Source: Planctomycetota bacterium
Lineage (GTDB): Bacteria > Planctomycetota > Planctomycetia > Planctomycetales > Planctomycetaceae
Assembly: GCA_023429275.1 (NCBI GenBank)
Contig: JAEYWB010000228.1
Location: forward strand, 1-5,628
Length of the DNA stretch: 5,628 nucleotides
Direction of reading: 5' to 3'
The notes beneath the pieces are model-generated. The model was not told the origin of the DNA. It saw nothing but the letters and a program-made list of their open reading frames with translations, and did no database searches. The first letter of the stretch is position 1. Every line of letters begins with the position of its first letter. A program made the translations under genes and the position numbers. Below, one piece after another: positions 5,100 through 5,628 of the stretch.

Positions 5100-5628
5100 T
5101 CTTCCTTCCCCGTCCCGGCCATGGAATACCGTACGATGCGGAGCGTGGCAAAGCGGTGCTCCTCCAGCTCTCGTCCTCCGGCCCGGCGGATAATCCGCTC
5201 CATTCCCGCCATGGAGGCACGGTTGAGATCGGTGTCGGTGGCACAGACCAGCCAGAGGGACTGTGACGCCGTCTCCCGGCAGTTGGTCACCTGCCTCTGG
5301 AAGTAGGCCGCCATCTCGGTGGCATGCCCCCACAGAAACGGCAGCGCGAACCGGCGGTGTGGCCGCTTGAGGTAGAAGCGCCCCAGGCGGCACGCCGTGA
5401 AGTCGTGAAAGAGCTCGTCGTTGAAGGATCGTGGAATCAGGAACCCCTCGCCCAGTCCGCTCTGGACGAACAGGGGTTCATCCTCCTTTCCCGTCTTCTC
5501 AATAAGCCGGGCGGCGCGGCGCCATTCCGCCGCCGGCCGCGTCCCGAGTCGCTTGAGCTTCCAGGGGGGGGCATCCGCCAGGCCAGCCGTCAGACCGAGC
5601 GTGACGGCGAACCCCAAAAGGGCGGGGA
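5096..5628 (-). CDS. C-terminal part of a probable membrane glycosyltransferase (ArnT/PMT-like), 5' end outside window
   Basis: About 177 codons are visible, open to the right edge. The first residues, PALLGFAVTLGLTAGLA, look like the end of a transmembrane helix. After that comes a soluble domain of about 155 residues: AAEWRRAARLIEK, then EPLFVQSG, then SLWLVCATDTD, and a last strand FATLRIVRYSM. A hydrophobic N-terminal region followed by a short soluble tail beginning with a W-x(3)-A-x-L-type helix and a phosphodiester-free alpha/beta pattern is common at the end of GT-C fold glycosyltransferases of the ArnT/PMT (dolichyl-phosphate-mannose-protein mannosyltransferase-like) type. The active-site loops would lie upstream of the window, so the family call is an inference. 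The TTG at 5617 is in frame but is not the start, because the frame and hydrophobic sequence continue beyond it. An 8-base C tract (minus strand) lies in the coding sequence. The stop overlaps the next gene's GTG start. Confidence 0.55.
   Translation of the reverse strand, partial: PALLGFAVTLGLTAGLADAPPWKLKRLGTRPAAEWRRAARLIEKTGKEDEPLFVQSGLGEGFLIPRSFNDELFHDFTACRLGRFYLKRPHRRFALPFLWGHATEMAAYFQRQVTNCRETASQSLWLVCATDTDLNRASMAGMERIIRRAGGRELEEHRFATLRIVRYSMAGTGKEE
5564..5571. repeat. Eight-base G/C homopolymer within the glycosyltransferase gene
   Basis: Eight consecutive G on the plus strand (C8 in the coding direction) encode part of Asp-Ala-Pro-Pro-Trp just after the predicted last membrane helix. 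A change of one base would shift the frame and remove the C-terminal domain. Tracts of this length can be slippage-prone, but in GC-rich DNA they also occur by chance. Confidence 0.9.

Noticed and set aside
5100..5393. 98-residue extension of the minus-strand methyltransferase
   Set aside because: It lies out of frame over the glycosyltransferase C-terminus, which reads as sensible protein; the GTG at 5099 with the GTGA overlap is the natural start.
1..5628. Defence system, mobile element, CRISPR array or RNA gene
   Set aside because: No transposase or integrase motif, no regular direct repeats with spacers, no tRNA-like cloverleaf and no nuclease or toxin signature was seen on either strand.

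Overview
The window is high-GC bacterial DNA, densely coding on both strands, with six protein genes that have recognisable family signatures. Its gene content best fits a member of the Planctomycetota. The main clue is a secreted DUF1080 (3-keto-disaccharide hydrolase) protein, a family strongly expanded in that phylum; an exported SGNH hydrolase and mostly weak ribosome binding sites also fit. This is inference from gene families only; no rRNA or other phylogenetic marker is present.

Layout, plus strand: (1) the C-terminal 225 codons of a YpfJ-type neutral zinc metallopeptidase, cut by the left edge and followed by a convincing intrinsic terminator; (2) a 343-base gap with no convincing gene; (3) an FkbM-family methyltransferase and, 42 bases later, a UbiG-like class I methyltransferase, probably one transcript; (4) after a 131-base gap, a small SGNH/GDSL-type protein with an export signal. 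Layout, minus strand, read from the right edge: (5) the C-terminal part of a probable polytopic membrane glycosyltransferase, whose stop codon overlaps the GTG start of (6) a Methyltransf_11-type methyltransferase, followed by a perfect 18-base palindrome with a T-rich tail that looks like its terminator; (7) a secreted DUF1080 protein with its own ribosome binding site and a dyad-rich upstream region. The SGNH and DUF1080 genes converge with only 9 bases between them.

Three methyltransferases of different subfamilies, one coupled to a membrane glycosyltransferase, next to two predicted exported carbohydrate- or ester-active proteins, suggest decoration or turnover of surface or extracellular glycans. 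That link is inferred from proximity; substrates cannot be read from sequence. I found no tRNA, rRNA, CRISPR array, transposase, phage gene, toxin-antitoxin pair or defence cassette, and no evidence of a previously undescribed system. The points most worth a second look are the missing canonical catalytic histidine in the SGNH protein, the 8-base G/C tract in the glycosyltransferase gene, and the dyad elements upstream of the DUF1080 gene.
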